DNA from: Desulfococcus sp. 4484_241
GTDB taxonomy: Bacteria > Desulfobacterota > Desulfobacteria > Desulfobacterales > Desulfosudaceae
Direction of reading: 5' to 3'
Length of the DNA stretch: 64,000 bases
Assembly (NCBI GenBank): GCA_002085115.1
Contig: MZGQ01000019.1
Coordinates: 17,191 to 81,190 of the forward strand
Shown here: positions 26,214 to 33,622 of the stretch, piece after piece
Layout of the letters: every line of letters begins with the position of its first letter
How positions within the stretch are numbered: the stretch's first letter is position 1
Notes under the pieces: model-generated
The model's input: the letters and a program-made list of their open reading frames with translations, nothing else
Databases searched by the model: none
What the model was told of the DNA's origin: nothing
Position numbers and translations under genes: made by a program

Positions 26214-26870
26214 TTAAATAAATTGGCGCATATTACGGGCACCGGTGCGATATGCCCTTGAATAGCGAATGGTCTCGCGAAACCAGACAGGAGCTGCCAC
26301 TGCCAGGAGAATATCCCTCTTAACAGCGTTTGCTTCCCATATATTCAACAGATCCGAACCGGTCATCAATTCAGCCATTTCTCCGGCAAGAGTGTTTTTG
26401 TCAGGCTGTTTGATATCTGCCACCAGGCGTTCCTGCTGCAGGATGGATGAAAAAAATTCTGCCAATTCACGTTCCGGCACAAAATGGTTGCGCCCTTCGC
26501 CTGGACGTGTAAGCCCACCGGACGAGCGAGTCCCGCTGGTTGTGACCAGCATGTTTTCCACTGGAATTCCTTTTGTGCGAAGTCTCTCCGCGATATCACC
26601 ATCCCCCTGCCTATGGCATAACACTATTTTGGGGCGTGCATTCACATCTTTTTTCGGCCGTCTGTCCTGGCTGAACACCCTTTTTCGTACGGTATATTCA
26701 GGGTTATCGTAAAGAGTTTCGACAGTTTCCACAATAACGGAAGGCTGAATCTCAAAGAGCTTTTTTATGCAATAGTGATTGCGGGCATTTTTCAGCCTTT
26801 TCCGGATTATGGCACACACAGCGTTTCGGCCGGGTGAAGCAGTATTTATACCAATGAAAAACAAATCCAC
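26214..26870 (-). CDS. Protein of unknown function
   Basis: 218 residues, no family recognised. The start FFIGINTASPGRNAVCAII resembles the first strand of an RNase H-like fold, which is only a guess. A conserved-looking centre has KIVLCHRQGDGDIAERL and a GTRSSGG loop. The C-terminal half is helical, with VWFRETIRYSRAYRTGAR at the end. There is no signal peptide or membrane segment. It stands alone between two unrelated genes and is convergent with the kinase-like gene. Confidence 0.6.
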   Translation of the reverse strand: MDLFFIGINTASPGRNAVCAIIRKRLKNARNHYCIKKLFEIQPSVIVETVETLYDNPEYTVRKRVFSQDRRPKKDVNARPKIVLCHRQGDGDIAERLRTKGIPVENMLVTTSGTRSSGGLTRPGEGRNHFVPERELAEFFSSILQQERLVADIKQPDKNTLAGEMAELMTGSDLLNIWEANAVKRDILLAVAAPVWFRETIRYSRAYRTGARNMRQFI

Positions 26871-26906
26871 TCCTTGTCAAACGCTTGTTTTACGAATCAA
26901 CAAAAC

Positions 26907-27710
26907 CTATCCAGGCCGGAATTGTATGCCAATTCCAAACACGGCATAAACAGGAAAGTGATCGGATGGAAAGGTGCCGTCAAAGCTCTCCATTATGATA
27001 TTTCTCTCCACAGGGCCTTTCATGTTTCTCCACAATATCCAGTCGATCCTTTCAGAGAGCGGCTTTCCTGTAAAACCGTGATATGTCCCGGTTCTGCTGT
27101 CGGCAAAAACATCTGAAAAGGGAGGGCTTACCAGGGCAGGATCGGTGAAGGCGGTGTGACACCTGCTGCCAGGACCCGCGTTGAAATCGCCGGTGATAAC
27201 AGTCGGAGCCCCGGCAGATGCAAACGTCTCCAGCCGATCGAGCAGGATGGCAGCGCTTTTCACCTGGGCCCGGGTGTCAAAATCAAAATGGGTGTTCGTG
27301 CATACGACACGGGCGTTTCCCCTGGCAAACTCTCCCATTACGCACTGTCTCGGCCATTTGCTTTCCGGCATTCTGCTCGGGACATCCGGCGTGTCACTCA
27401 GGAAGAACCTCTGGTGGCGAAGGCATTTCCATCTTTTCTTATAGAAGATGAGCACGTCCTGCCACATGGCAGGTGCCGGCAGGCGTCTGCCAATGGAGCC
27501 ATATTCGGAGAGCAGGCAGGTGAAAAAATCAGCCTGAAACCCGTTTACTTCCTGCATGCATATAAAATCGGGCCTGTATTTTTCAAACAGCCCCACAAAG
27601 GCATCCTTTCGCCTTTCCCATGCGTTCTGACCATCACGGGCCAGGCCAAAACGAATATTTATGGTCATGACGGAAAAAATGGTTTGATCTTCAGGCTGCG
27701 TGTTTACCAT
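26907..27710 (-). CDS. Endonuclease/exonuclease/phosphatase (EEP) family hydrolase
   Basis: Metal-dependent phosphodiesterase fold: FSVMTINIRFG (Asn), FICMQEVNGFQ (metal Glu), NTHFDFDTRAQ, VITGDFNAGPGS (Asp/Asn) and ERIDWIL with PSDHFPVYA (catalytic Asp-His). It resembles the small cytosolic members rather than DNA repair ExoIII. Start at 27710 is chosen by alignment to the fold; an extension to 27740 is open. Length is 267 residues. The substrate (nucleic acid, lipid or sugar phosphate) is unknown. Confidence 0.85.
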   Translation of the reverse strand: MVNTQPEDQTIFSVMTINIRFGLARDGQNAWERRKDAFVGLFEKYRPDFICMQEVNGFQADFFTCLLSEYGSIGRRLPAPAMWQDVLIFYKKRWKCLRHQRFFLSDTPDVPSRMPESKWPRQCVMGEFARGNARVVCTNTHFDFDTRAQVKSAAILLDRLETFASAGAPTVITGDFNAGPGSRCHTAFTDPALVSPPFSDVFADSRTGTYHGFTGKPLSERIDWILWRNMKGPVERNIIMESFDGTFPSDHFPVYAVFGIGIQFRPG

Positions 27711-27784
27711 GTGGATACTATTACCCCGGGGTGACCGCATAAGTCAATACGGGAGAAAGTGCAGCAAATACTGTTTTTTTATGC

Positions 27785-27812
27785 TTGACACCGCCCGCAC
27801 CGCCGTTTAAAT
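27785..27812 (+). promoter_or_regulatory. Sigma70-type promoter for tRNA-Val
   Basis: TTGACA at 27785-27790, a 16-bp spacer and TTAAAT at 27807-27812, 20 bp before the tRNA. Confidence 0.6.
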
Positions 27813-27831
27813 ATAACGGTACTTGCTGCAT

Positions 27832-27908
27832 GGGCGCGTAGCTCAGTTGGTTGGAGCGCTGCCTCGACACGGCAGAGGTCACAAGTTCGAGTCTTGTCGC
27901 GCCCACCA
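27832..27908 (+). tRNA. tRNA-Val(GAC)
   Basis: Acceptor GGGCGCG pairs with CGCGCCC, followed by an encoded ACCA. D-arm GCTC/GAGC; anticodon arm CTGCC-TCGACAC-GGCAG; T-arm ACAAG-TTCGAGT-CTTGT. The anticodon is GAC. Position 33, almost always U, reads C in this fold. The 77-nt length is normal. Confidence 0.9.
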
Positions 27909-28090
27909 CTTCCCTCTCCCCGGGTTTATAGCGAAAACCGACATGGCATAAACTTTTCATATGCAACAAAAGCAGGCAAACAGCCATTTATCCGACAGCA
28001 CATCCCTGTTTTGCCGGTTGACTTCATCAGTACTTGTCATTTATATAAAAGCAGGATGAATCCGATTTGGGATCGATAAGGGGAGGCAGC

Positions 28091-28399
28091 ATGTCAACTC
28101 TCAGAATACTCGGCATGATGGCAGGTATCATGCTTTTTCTTTTGAGTTTTCGCATCTTCCGCGGACAGAAATGGAACCGGTTCAATTTCATGCTTTTTGC
28201 CGGCTCAGGAATTTTTCTGACGGCCGTGTCATTGTCCCCGGCCCTGGTTGATGTTCTGCAGCGAATGTTTGCCCTTGAAGGAGCCGAGCGTGGAAGGCTC
28301 CTTGCCCTTCTCATACTGGCTGTGACGGTTCTATGGTTTGCGCTTATCCTCACAAGAGCTTCCTTTATTACCTTTCCGGCTGCCGCGCTGCGGTACTGA
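28091..28399 (+). CDS. DUF2304 membrane protein
   Basis: 102 residues, three hydrophobic helices (LGMMAGIMLFLLSF, FMLFAGSGIFLTAVSL and LLALLILAVTVLWFALIL). DUF2304 proteins usually accompany a DPM-type glycosyltransferase, as here. Start at 28091 has GGGGAGG upstream. The usual cytoplasmic coiled-coil tail is missing: after the third helix the frame ends in SFITFPAAALRY, and the glycosyltransferase frame already begins inside this gene. Confidence 0.75.
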   Translation: MSTLRILGMMAGIMLFLLSFRIFRGQKWNRFNFMLFAGSGIFLTAVSLSPALVDVLQRMFALEGAERGRLLALLILAVTVLWFALILTRASFITFPAAALRY

Positions 28400-29061
28400 T
28401 CCCCGCCTTGAACGAAGAGCATAACCTTAGGGAAGTGCTGCCCAAAATACCGAAAAAAATAGACGACTTAAAAATAGGCGTGGTGGTGGTTGACGACGGA
28501 AGCGATGATGACACCTACGGGTGCTCCGTGGCTGCCGGCGCTTTTGCAGTAAGAAGCCCGATAAACAGGGGGGGGGGCGCTGCCCTTCGGATAGGTTATG
28601 ATATTCTACAGAAAGCCGATGTGGAGATCTGTATTACTATGGATGCCGACGGACAGCACAACCCCGAAGAGATCCCGGTCCTGCTTGCGCCTCTGATGGA
28701 AGACAGGTGTGATATAGTTATCGGGTCCCGCATTCTGGGAGCGCGGGAAAAGGACAGCCTGTTCCGGCTGGCCGGCGTTTATTTCTTCAGCTTTATCATC
28801 AACCGGCTTACCGGCCTTAAGATTACGGATCCATCCAGCGGCTTTCGGGCATTTAAAATGGACGTGGTCCGGCGCATTCCCCTGGATGAGGACCAGTTCC
28901 ATACCAGCGAGTTGATCATCAATGCGGCCAAGGGCGGCTTTCGCATCTGCGAGGCGCCTGTAACCATATTAAAACGCAAATACGGCAAAAGCAAAAAGGG
29001 CAGAGACTGGCTTTACGGATTGAATTTTGCAAAAATCGTGATTCGAAGCTGGTGGAGATGA
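28333..29061 (+). CDS. GT2 glycosyltransferase, dolichyl-phosphate-mannose-synthase-like
   Basis: Core motifs are AVLIPALNEEHNL, VVVDDGSDDD, the catalytic ITMDADGQHNPEEI and DPSSGFRAFK. Probably transfers a sugar to a polyprenyl phosphate. The open frame starts at 28333 inside DUF2304, but the conserved domain begins only at about residue 19, so the true start is uncertain. A run of ten G (28568-28577) encodes the GGG of NRGGGAAL. No C-terminal membrane segment is seen in its 242 residues. Confidence 0.85.
   Translation: MVCAYPHKSFLYYLSGCRAAVLIPALNEEHNLREVLPKIPKKIDDLKIGVVVVDDGSDDDTYGCSVAAGAFAVRSPINRGGGAALRIGYDILQKADVEICITMDADGQHNPEEIPVLLAPLMEDRCDIVIGSRILGAREKDSLFRLAGVYFFSFIINRLTGLKITDPSSGFRAFKMDVVRRIPLDEDQFHTSELIINAAKGGFRICEAPVTILKRKYGKSKKGRDWLYGLNFAKIVIRSWWR
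28568..28577 (+). repeat. G10 homopolymer inside a glycosyltransferase gene
   Basis: Ten consecutive G within the coding frame of the GT2 gene. The frame is intact at this length; loss or gain of one G would truncate the enzyme early. Homopolymers of this size are typical slippage sites. Confidence 0.8.
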
Positions 29062-29113
29062 TAAGCGCAGGGATAAACCTGCGACAGATGTAACTGCCAC
29101 AGCCGGCCGGCAA

Positions 29114-30073
29114 TCATTTCTTTTCAAGCAGATACCTGGCGGCCCCCAGGCTCCATGTAAGCGGTTTCAGGAATGAAAGCAGAATTGTCAATGGCAACAG
29201 GCCGGGGTCGTTTTTTGCCATAAACCGGTAAAAAGCCATATTGGATAGCAGCAACAACCCGGCGCACAGAAAGATGCAGGTGATTCCGGTAACCGGCCAA
29301 AAGAACATGAGAAAAAATCCCAGGATAATCCCAGCCATCAGCGGTGGCTGCCACTTGACGCTTTTTTCAACATAATTATCGGAAACAGCGGTTTGTTTGT
29401 GCCGCAAGATGTTTCTGGTCCGGGTGACTCCCCGTTTGTATTGTTGTTTAAGATATTTGCTGATGCTGTCCGGGTGCTCATGATAGACAAAAATATTCGG
29501 GTCAAAATCCAGCTTGTAGCCTTTTTCAACCAGCCGGTAGCAAAAATCAAAATCTTCGCCTGAGGCATGTTTGAATACGGTATCGAAACCGCCGGCCGCA
29601 AGAAAAATCTTTTTTCTAAAAACACAGTTATAGGTACCAAAAGCTTTGGTTTGGCCAGGCCGGGCAAGCTGATGGCGGAACTGTATTTCCAGACCCACAT
29701 ATCTTGCCACAGGTCTGTCTGCGTTAAATGTCCTATACCCTCCCCCCATACCGGCAATGTCGCTGCTCATAAAGTGCGGAGCATACCTGGTGAGTATATC
29801 CGGCGGCACTATACAGTCTGCATCGGTAAAGAAAATCAGTTCTCCGCAAGCGGCTGCTGCCCCGTTATTTCTGGCAGCGGCAGGCCCCTGGTTTGGCTGC
29901 CTGATGTATTTGACCCATGGATATTGCCGGACCATAACGGCAGTATTGTCAGTGGAACCGTCGTCCACCACGATGGTTTCAAAGTCCTGATAATCGATAT
30001 TATTAATAGCCTCAAGGCATCGCTGTAACACTCGACAGGAATTGTAGGTGGGAATGACAATGGTGAATATCAT
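29114..30073 (-). CDS. GT2 glycosyltransferase with C-terminal membrane segments
   Basis: N-terminal GT-A domain: FTIVIPTYNSCRVL, IVVDDGSTDNT, FFTDADCIVPPDIL and the acceptor motif GEDFDFCYRL. Two or three hydrophobic helices follow at about residues 240-300, anchoring it to the inner membrane. Length is 319 residues. It is divergent from the sulfotransferase-like gene, so both probably share the 73-bp promoter gap. Confidence 0.88.
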   Translation of the reverse strand: MIFTIVIPTYNSCRVLQRCLEAINNIDYQDFETIVVDDGSTDNTAVMVRQYPWVKYIRQPNQGPAAARNNGAAAACGELIFFTDADCIVPPDILTRYAPHFMSSDIAGMGGGYRTFNADRPVARYVGLEIQFRHQLARPGQTKAFGTYNCVFRKKIFLAAGGFDTVFKHASGEDFDFCYRLVEKGYKLDFDPNIFVYHEHPDSISKYLKQQYKRGVTRTRNILRHKQTAVSDNYVEKSVKWQPPLMAGIILGFFLMFFWPVTGITCIFLCAGLLLLSNMAFYRFMAKNDPGLLPLTILLSFLKPLTWSLGAARYLLEKK

Positions 30074-30146
30074 ATAATCGTTGCCTTTCTCTCATGTATA
30101 GCCTAACATACCGTAAAAACACATCTTGAACAACAGATAATGAGAG

Positions 30147-30938
30147 GTGACCTTGAATACGTTGAGTCCCGACAACCATCCAGCAGTAAAAGAAGTCATA
30201 GTCATGTGCTATTCCAGTAGTGGATCATCCTGCGTAGCCGGCATTTTGCATCGGTTGGGAATCAATATGGGCATGAACTTAAAGCCCGCCCAGCAGTTAA
30301 ATCCTAAAGGATTTTATGAAGATGAAGATTTTTCAAAAGTTTGTGCAAAGATATGGACTTTGTATCATCTCCAGTCGCTAAATCATTGTACCTTGGATCA
30401 TTCTTGTTTGCTCAGTATAGGAGAAAAATATAAGTGGGATTTTGAAACACTGATTCGCCACCGACAAAACCAGGGAAACCATTGGGGAGTCAAGGAACCA
30501 TTGTTAAGCCTGTTGGTGCCGGTCTTTCAGCAATTTTTATCTAATCCCTTTTTTATTGTGGTGAAAAGAAATATTGAACGTCATGTTGATTCCCGATACA
30601 ACAAAATCAATGAACGATTCTCCAGACAGCGCTTTGCTGCAATGTTCTATTATTTAAAAAAAGGTTATCTTTTCAACTTATTGGCGCATGTATTAAACAA
30701 CTTAAAAAGCATTGGCATGACAAAAGAAGACATGAAACATCTGGTTACATCATTTTATATTCTGGTCGACTCGGTCGTCATGAATCAACCGCATATGTAC
30801 GTCAACTTCGATACATTACTGGCTCAGCCCAAGCATACGATAAATGGGATCATCGCTTTCCTCTCACTTGCCCCCACCCGGGAACAGGTCGAGGGAGCGC
30901 TCTCCTTTATTGATCCTAACTTAAGGCACTACACATGA
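30147..30938 (+). CDS. Sulfotransferase-like protein
   Basis: 263 residues. The segment CYSSSGSSCVAGILHRLG fits the 5-prime phosphosulfate loop of PAPS sulfotransferases, followed by NPKGFYEDEDF and WGVKEPLL. FFIVVKRNIERHVDSRY matches the 3-prime phosphate motif region. It probably sulfates a surface sugar; weaker motifs mean a non-sulfotransferase P-loop role cannot be excluded. The start is GTG at 30147, with TTG at 30153 as an alternative. DNA is AT-richer than upstream. It overlaps the next gene by 4 nt. Confidence 0.7.
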   Translation: MTLNTLSPDNHPAVKEVIVMCYSSSGSSCVAGILHRLGINMGMNLKPAQQLNPKGFYEDEDFSKVCAKIWTLYHLQSLNHCTLDHSCLLSIGEKYKWDFETLIRHRQNQGNHWGVKEPLLSLLVPVFQQFLSNPFFIVVKRNIERHVDSRYNKINERFSRQRFAAMFYYLKKGYLFNLLAHVLNNLKSIGMTKEDMKHLVTSFYILVDSVVMNQPHMYVNFDTLLAQPKHTINGIIAFLSLAPTREQVEGALSFIDPNLRHYT

Positions 30939-31420
30939 GAAGGGCTTTTAAGGGCAATCCCGTAGTCGGACTGATCTGTTCACCAGGCGGGCACCTTACG
31001 GAAATGCAATTGTTAAAGGATGCCTACCAGGATATGACGCATTTTTTTATAACACACAGGGCTGAAAATACCAGCGGTCTTCCAGGTGTTTCTTTTTTGC
31101 CCAAATACAGCAGTGATCATTCGTTGTTGCAGCATGTACAATGGTTTCTGCAAAGCATTGTAAGTGCCTATCGTATTCTTCGAAACCGGAAACCGACCCT
31201 GCTTATTTCCACCGGTGGTGGAGATTTGGCCATTCCCGTCTTTATTGTGGGGAAACTATTACGGATCAAGCTGTTGTATATCGAACATATCGGGCGGTTT
31301 AACAGCCCCTCTTCAACCGGAAAAATTTTGTATTTGCTGTCCGACCGGTTTTTTGTCCAAAGCAGAGAACTGTTGAATTCTTACGGGAAAAAAGCGGAAT
31401 ACCATGGAGCCGTTATATGA
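30935..31420 (+). CDS. Alg14/PssD-like glycosyltransferase subunit
   Basis: 161 residues with the Alg14-type start GLICSPGGHLTEMQLL, the loop ISTGGGDLAIPVFI and the FVQS segment near the end. In this family the membrane-associated subunit recruits the catalytic Alg13-like partner, encoded next. The two genes overlap by 4 nt. Together they probably transfer a sugar from a nucleotide donor to a lipid-linked acceptor. Confidence 0.85.
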   Translation: MRRAFKGNPVVGLICSPGGHLTEMQLLKDAYQDMTHFFITHRAENTSGLPGVSFLPKYSSDHSLLQHVQWFLQSIVSAYRILRNRKPTLLISTGGGDLAIPVFIVGKLLRIKLLYIEHIGRFNSPSSTGKILYLLSDRFFVQSRELLNSYGKKAEYHGAVI

Positions 31421-31890
31421 TCTTTGTGACTGTTGGTGTTTCCAAACCGTTTGACCGCCTGATAAAAAAAATGGATCAGCTCGCGGCCAGCTACAGGGAA
31501 CCGATTATTATGCAAACAGGCTGCCAGGGCTACAAACCCAGAAATGCCCGATACTTTGAGACGCTAAATCATAAAGATTATCTGGCCTATCTTCAGCAGG
31601 CCGATCTGGTGATCAGTCATGCAGGCACCGGAACCACCATGGACCTGATCCTGCATCAGAAACGCTGTATACTGGTTCCGCGGATGGCGAAATATGGCGA
31701 ACATATCAATGACCATCAGCTTGAACATGTTGAGGGATGGGGAGATAAGCTGAGCATAAAAATCGTGTTCGACGTCAATGAACTTGACGTGCTTATTCAC
31801 CATATAGAGGATATTCCTGTACCATCACCAAGAAAATATACACGGGACAGCCTTATTCAAGCAATCCGTGACATGATGCAAATCACATGA
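31417..31890 (+). CDS. Alg13/PssE-like glycosyltransferase subunit
   Basis: 157 residues equivalent to the C-terminal half of a GT28 enzyme: FVTVGVSKPFDRLI, the donor-binding VISHAGTGTTMDLIL and KYGEHINDHQLEH. It needs the preceding Alg14-like subunit for activity in known pairs. It overlaps both neighbours by 4 nt. Confidence 0.87.
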   Translation: MIFVTVGVSKPFDRLIKKMDQLAASYREPIIMQTGCQGYKPRNARYFETLNHKDYLAYLQQADLVISHAGTGTTMDLILHQKRCILVPRMAKYGEHINDHQLEHVEGWGDKLSIKIVFDVNELDVLIHHIEDIPVPSPRKYTRDSLIQAIRDMMQIT

Positions 31891-32879
31891 AAATAAACTG
31901 TAAAACTATTTTTAAAGCAGCGATCGGCGTTTTATTGCTGGGTATTGCCCTAACCAAAATAGATTTAAATAAAACCTGGTCCAACCTTCAAGGATGCGAC
32001 TATATATTCCTATTACTGGCAGCTTCTGTCTCCTTTGGCAGTGTGCTCTGGGTGATTTGGGTGAGAAAAGGGCTTTTAAGTCTTCTTGAAAAAACATTAT
32101 ACGTGGAGATGCTAAAAGCTTTTTTTGTAAGCAATTATATAGCGAACTTCACACCCGCTAACATAGGGGGATTGCTGGGAGAACCATGGGGGCTTTATAG
32201 CTTCAGTCAGGGCCGTATCCCTGTGGAAAAAGGGCTCGCGTTTGTTATTCTGACGGCAATAACCCAGAATATACGTCGTATTTTATTAACGCTTTTAGGA
32301 GTGGTATTTTTTTCTTCCTTGCTGCCCAAGGGCTATATAGGTGTAATTCTTCTGGCTGTGCTGGCTTATGTGGTGTATTCTATTGCGGTTTTAATATTGA
32401 TTTTTCCTCATTTGAAAATGGCTTTCATTTTAAAGCCCGTGTTGTTGTTCCTCGACCGATTTTCAAAAACTTTTTCGAAAAAACTAAAAATATTCGCAGG
32501 CAAAGTTGGAGACCATTTTCGACTGTTACTTAGCAAAAAAAAATCTTATTTTATCCTGACCGTGCTGGTAATCTCGAATGTTGTTCTGGAGAGCCTGCGG
32601 TTGTGGTTGCTGCTTTTGGCGTTCGGCGTGTCTTTTAATTTTTTTTCACTGTTGCTGATACCAAGCCTGGCCTATTCAGTTACGGTTCTTCCGATAAGTC
32701 TGGGCGGCCTTGGGGTTACCGAGATAAGCGGGATGATTGTTTTTCAAAGTTTCGGGATTGCCCCTGAAGTCGCTTTCCCCGTGGTTTTTTTGGATCGTTT
32801 TTTGTTTACATACTGGGGATTTGTTATGGGCGCCTTTCTTGTCCCTTTTATGAAAGTGCCTTATCGGTTGAATGGATAG
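31887..32879 (+). CDS. Flippase-like integral membrane protein (lysylphosphatidylglycerol synthase TM family)
   Basis: 330 residues with about eight hydrophobic helices. Family hallmarks are ANFTPANIGGLLGEPW and LPISLGGLGVTEISG. Relatives are linked to glycan or lipid translocation, though the transport role is inferred. It is the last gene of the overlapping run that begins with the sulfotransferase-like gene. Its 3-prime end overlaps the convergent methyltransferase gene by 32 nt. Confidence 0.82.
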   Translation: MKINCKTIFKAAIGVLLLGIALTKIDLNKTWSNLQGCDYIFLLLAASVSFGSVLWVIWVRKGLLSLLEKTLYVEMLKAFFVSNYIANFTPANIGGLLGEPWGLYSFSQGRIPVEKGLAFVILTAITQNIRRILLTLLGVVFFSSLLPKGYIGVILLAVLAYVVYSIAVLILIFPHLKMAFILKPVLLFLDRFSKTFSKKLKIFAGKVGDHFRLLLSKKKSYFILTVLVISNVVLESLRLWLLLLAFGVSFNFFSLLLIPSLAYSVTVLPISLGGLGVTEISGMIVFQSFGIAPEVAFPVVFLDRFLFTYWGFVMGAFLVPFMKVPYRLNG

Positions 32880-33555
32880 AATGAGTTTCTGGTTGTTTTT
32901 GTGCCACCACAATAAAATGTGCTGAAATTGTTGGTAGATAGTCGCCAAGCCAACTAAATATTTTTGCCCAGTTAGCATACCATGGACCAACCAGAACATG
33001 TGAACCGAAAACTTTCAATATAGCAAAACGTTTTTCCAGCCTTTGCTTCAGGTCCTTCCAAACAAACATGCGGACATGGTAATCCTCATAACAGATTTTA
33101 GGCTTTTGCCCGAAAAACATTAATAAACGATTTATCCAGAATAAGAGGTTCGGTGTGGACAATATTAGCACCCCACCGGGCTTCAGTCCGTCAGCCATAT
33201 TCTCAAGAAAAGTATCCGTATCAACAAGATGCTCGATAACCTCCAAGGCAACAATACAATCAAACTTTTCAGGGAAAGGTAATGGCTCGGTTGCATCATG
33301 CTGAACGATCAGTTCTGAAGTATTTTCTGAAAGATCAAGACCAACAACATCCCACCCCATTTTTTGACATTCTTTGAGCAGTAAATCATTACAGGCTCCG
33401 ATTTCCAACAATTTCCCTGGGTGTTTTCTTCTGAGGATTCGTAAAACCTTTGCATGAATAGCTCGTTGACTCAAGGGGCGTTGATAATGGCTCCATTCCG
33501 CCCATTTTACGTTCTTGTTTATTTCTTGAATGGTTTTACAGTTAGAATCTGACAT
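32848..33555 (-). CDS. Class I SAM-dependent methyltransferase
   Basis: 235 residues of the Methyltransf_11/UbiE-like type: LLEIGACNDLLLKECQ, VVGLDLSEN, FDCIVALEVIEHL and LKPGGVLILSTPN. It probably acts on a glycan or its lipid carrier given the position, but the substrate is unknown. The ribosome site is weak. The stop overlaps the flippase-like gene on the opposite strand. Confidence 0.85.
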   Translation of the reverse strand: MSDSNCKTIQEINKNVKWAEWSHYQRPLSQRAIHAKVLRILRRKHPGKLLEIGACNDLLLKECQKMGWDVVGLDLSENTSELIVQHDATEPLPFPEKFDCIVALEVIEHLVDTDTFLENMADGLKPGGVLILSTPNLLFWINRLLMFFGQKPKICYEDYHVRMFVWKDLKQRLEKRFAILKVFGSHVLVGPWYANWAKIFSWLGDYLPTISAHFIVVAQKQPETHSIHSTDKALS

Positions 33556-33622
33556 AAAACGATACCACTCTTGACTCAGGTATTGAAATTCATTGCTCTC
33601 TCAACTGCCTTGGTATCATTTA

